A stretch of DNA of 16,502 nt from JAFAXD01 sp035472475 (GTDB lineage Bacteria; Pseudomonadota; Alphaproteobacteria; Rhizobiales; Xanthobacteraceae): positions 1 through 16,502 of the forward strand of contig DATIPA010000066.1 in assembly GCA_035472475.1 (NCBI GenBank), given 5' to 3'. The notes beneath the pieces are model-generated. The model had not been told where the DNA came from and ran no database searches. It saw only the letters and a list, made by a program, of their open reading frames with translations. A program made the translations under genes and the position numbers. Positions 13,812-16,502 of this stretch are shown piece after piece. Within the stretch, counting starts at the first letter, position 1. Each line of letters opens with the position of its first letter.

Positions 13812-15128
13812 TCACCGGTAGATTCGCCGTAGCTGCCGATCGGCGATGGCGATTGAGCCTTTGACGTCTTCGCGTCCGGTGCAGTAGTTGGCAAACATGT
13901 CGAGCACCACGAAATCGGCGATTGCGGTCGCGGCTTTCTCGCCCACCGAGCCAAGCCCGCCGGCGGTCAGCGAGCGCTTGGCAGCATCGCGGAACGGCGC
14001 GCGTTTGGGATCCGCGGTCCACACCGGGTTGGAATCGTAGGCGTTGAGGCAGTGAGTCAGATAGCCCTGCGCTGCCTCGATCCACTTGTTGAACTGATCC
14101 GCCTCCATCATGTAGGCGATCAGCGCCTTACTGGCCTGTGGGTATTTGGTGTAGTTCATCACCAGGATTGGATACAGCAGGTGCAGCTCGGTTGGCTTGC
14201 CGATCGGGCCGATCGGCCAGAACGCGTGGTCCATGTCCTGGGCGATCGCGGTTTTGGTCGGATCCTTCTGGGCCGCGACATAGATCGAGATGCCGTTGTT
14301 GGTCCAATAGATCTCGCCTCCGAGAAACGCCTTGTTGTTGGACGCATCGTTCCAGGACGCAACCCCAGTGATCATGTTGTCATAGAGTTGCTTGGCGTAT
14401 TCGAGTGCCTTCGCGGTCTCCGGCGAGCTGATGATGACCTTGTCGTCTTTATCGACGACGTTTCCACCATGCGCCCACAGGCACCAATACACCCAGCCGT
14501 TGCCGTCGCCGGAGGCATGGCCGAGCGCCATGCCGCCGGGCGTGTTGTTCGCCTTCATCGCCTTGGCGTATTCGAGGAAGGCGGCGGTCGTGTCCGGAAA
14601 CTTGGAGAAGCCGGCCTTTTTCGACGCCTCGATCCGATAGTTCTGCATATTGCCGCCGTATACGATCGGCACCGCGATCCACTTATCGCCGCTCTTGCCG
14701 TAGGTGACGGCGCTCGGCACCCAGCCACCGTATTTCTTGCCGAGATATTCGGCGACGTCCGAGACGTCGAGGCACTTCTGCGGGAAAAGATGCGGCAGCG
14801 AATAGAGCCCCCAGAACAAGTCAGGCCCGGCGCCGGTGTTGGCCGCGACCGAAGCCTTCGGCTGCACGTCCTCGTAGGACTCGCGCGCGATCGCGACCTT
14901 GACGCCGGTCGCCTTGGTAAAGGCATCGATCAAGGCGACGAACGCATCGTCCTCGGACTGCACGAAATATTTCCAGCGCAACATCGAGAGCTGCGCCCCC
15001 GGCTCGGGCTTCCAAGGAGCGTTTTGGGCCCAGGCCTTGCTCCATTCGAGCAGCGCCGGTCCGCTGAGCGCGCAAGCGGCAAGCGCAGTACCACCCTTGA
15101 CCAGAGTGCGGCGGGTGAAAATGGTCAT
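13812..15128 (-). CDS. ABC importer solute-binding protein, Tat-exported
   Basis: A 438-residue periplasmic binding protein of the CUT1 sugar-binding type (SBP family 1). The N-terminus carries a twin-arginine signal, TRRTLVKGG followed by a hydrophobic stretch (TALAACALSGPALL) and AWA at about 34, so it is probably exported folded by Tat. The mature part has family landmarks: LRWKYFVQSEDDAFVALIDAF, ASVAANTGAGPDLFWG and AVPIVYGGNMQNYR in the first lobe, and an aromatic-rich GNGWVYWCLWAHGG. Four cysteines remain in the mature protein. The ATG at 15128 has GGGAGGA five to six bases upstream and gives the signal peptide directly. It follows the ATPase gene by 40 bp, the widest gap inside the operon apart from the promoter region, and precedes the permease by 4 bp. 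Ligand unknown. Confidence 0.94.
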   Translation of the reverse strand: MTIFTRRTLVKGGTALAACALSGPALLEWSKAWAQNAPWKPEPGAQLSMLRWKYFVQSEDDAFVALIDAFTKATGVKVAIARESYEDVQPKASVAANTGAGPDLFWGLYSLPHLFPQKCLDVSDVAEYLGKKYGGWVPSAVTYGKSGDKWIAVPIVYGGNMQNYRIEASKKAGFSKFPDTTAAFLEYAKAMKANNTPGGMALGHASGDGNGWVYWCLWAHGGNVVDKDDKVIISSPETAKALEYAKQLYDNMITGVASWNDASNNKAFLGGEIYWTNNGISIYVAAQKDPTKTAIAQDMDHAFWPIGPIGKPTELHLLYPILVMNYTKYPQASKALIAYMMEADQFNKWIEAAQGYLTHCLNAYDSNPVWTADPKRAPFRDAAKRSLTAGGLGSVGEKAATAIADFVVLDMFANYCTGREDVKGSIAIADRQLRRIYR

Positions 15129-15168
15129 GTGTTCCTCCCTTGGTATGTGCCCCGACCTTATGTGTTGG

Positions 15169-16236
<1,068 letters not shown>

Positions 16237-16282
16237 CGTTTCCTCCTGCCGATCGGCGGGCTTTCTGGGGCGCCGCGCCTAA

Positions 16283-16298
16283 ATGGCACGCCATTATG
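16283..16298 (-). promoter_or_regulatory. Dyad overlapping a possible -10 upstream of the ABC operon
   Basis: ATGGC (16283-16287) and GCCAT (16290-16294) form an inverted repeat around AC, 46 bases before the TTG start of the ATPase gene. On the minus strand CATAAT (complement of 16293-16298) overlaps it and resembles a -10 element; no matching -35 is visible 17 bases further. The arrangement would suit a repressor site, but the evidence is thin. Confidence 0.25.
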
Positions 16299-16356
16299 AG
16301 CCATCTTCGCCGGGCCGCGCGAGTCCTCCTTTGGGTGCAATCGAACGTTTGTCGGT

Positions 16357-16376
16357 GCGGCTCCCGGAAAAGCCGC
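16357..16376. repeat. Hairpin in the divergent intergenic region
   Basis: GCGGCT (16357-16362) and AGCCGC (16371-16376) pair around an 8-nt loop, midway in the 221-bp gap between the ABC operon and the plus-strand gene at the right edge. The gap must hold both promoters. The role of this dyad is unknown, and a 6-bp GC dyad can arise by chance. Confidence 0.25.
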
Positions 16377-16457
16377 GCATCCCTGCACGACCACCCCAGC
16401 TCTTTTCCGTCGATGGCAGGCGGGTTAGGTTCAAGCAAATGGTTCCGGAGTAGCCCA

Positions 16458-16502
16458 ATGCCAACGCCCGACGACATTCGTTCGCTGGTCGAGCCCGGCC
16501 GC
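16458..16502 (+). CDS. Start of a gene cut by the right edge (possible Rieske oxygenase alpha subunit)
   Basis: An ATG at 16458, preceded by CCGGAG at seven bases, opens a frame that runs to the window end: MPTPDDIRSLVEPGR, 15 residues. The DIRSLVEPGR pattern at the very N-terminus reminds me of alpha subunits of aromatic ring-hydroxylating (Rieske) dioxygenases, where a similar 'LV-x-P-x-R' precedes the first conserved region. Fifteen residues cannot prove this. The gene is divergent from the ABC importer operon; a functional link between the two is possible but not shown. Confidence 0.55.
   Translation, partial: MPTPDDIRSLVEPGR

Overview
The window reads as chromosomal DNA of an alphaproteobacterium of the order Hyphomicrobiales (Rhizobiales), close to the Bradyrhizobium/Xanthobacteraceae side. 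The basis is high-GC coding sequence, two alphaproteobacterial marker proteins (a DUF1192 protein and the DUF1013/TrcR protein), the ispH-thrB-rnhA cluster with a homoserine kinase of the APH type, and an adenylate cyclase of the rhizobial type. I recognise no mobile element, tRNA, rRNA or CRISPR array. No gap between genes exceeds about 300 bases.

Region 1 (1-6126). A small DUF1192 protein on the minus strand has a good minus-strand intrinsic terminator near the left edge. A zinc-free quinone oxidoreductase of the PIG3 family is transcribed away from it. Next comes a large membrane signalling protein (signal peptide, periplasmic domain, seven membrane helices, PAS, GGDEF, EAL) in which both c-di-GMP catalytic domains have lost key residues. 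Its stop codon is interleaved with that of a convergent YqgE/AlgH gene in a 10-bp palindrome. Divergent from yqgE is a secreted, free-standing DsbD N-terminal-type domain.

Region 2 (6127-8055). A one-cysteine Prx5-type peroxiredoxin lies behind a conspicuous double dyad. It is followed by a terminator-like hairpin and a class III adenylate cyclase with a sensor-like N-terminal half and a complete catalytic set.

Region 3 (8056-11412). Minus-strand ispH-thrB-rnhA is a tight operon (isoprenoid synthesis, threonine synthesis, RNA/DNA hybrid removal). Divergent from ispH is the DUF1013/TrcR cell-cycle regulator, with a consensus ribosome-binding site and a plausible promoter.

Region 4 (11450-16502). 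A minus-strand operon encodes a CUT1-type ABC importer in the order ATPase, Tat-exported binding protein, MalF-type permease, MalG-type permease, followed by a DoxX membrane protein. Divergent from it, a new plus-strand gene begins and runs off the right edge; its first 15 residues resemble the start of Rieske oxygenase alpha subunits, but this is weak evidence.

Most of the window is ordinary core genome. The points that merit a second look are the doubly degenerate GGDEF-EAL receptor, the unexplained perfect dyads at 87-102 and 6229-6252, the stand-alone DsbD-alpha protein beside a one-Cys peroxiredoxin, and the DoxX protein attached to an ABC importer. I see no convincing wholly new system.
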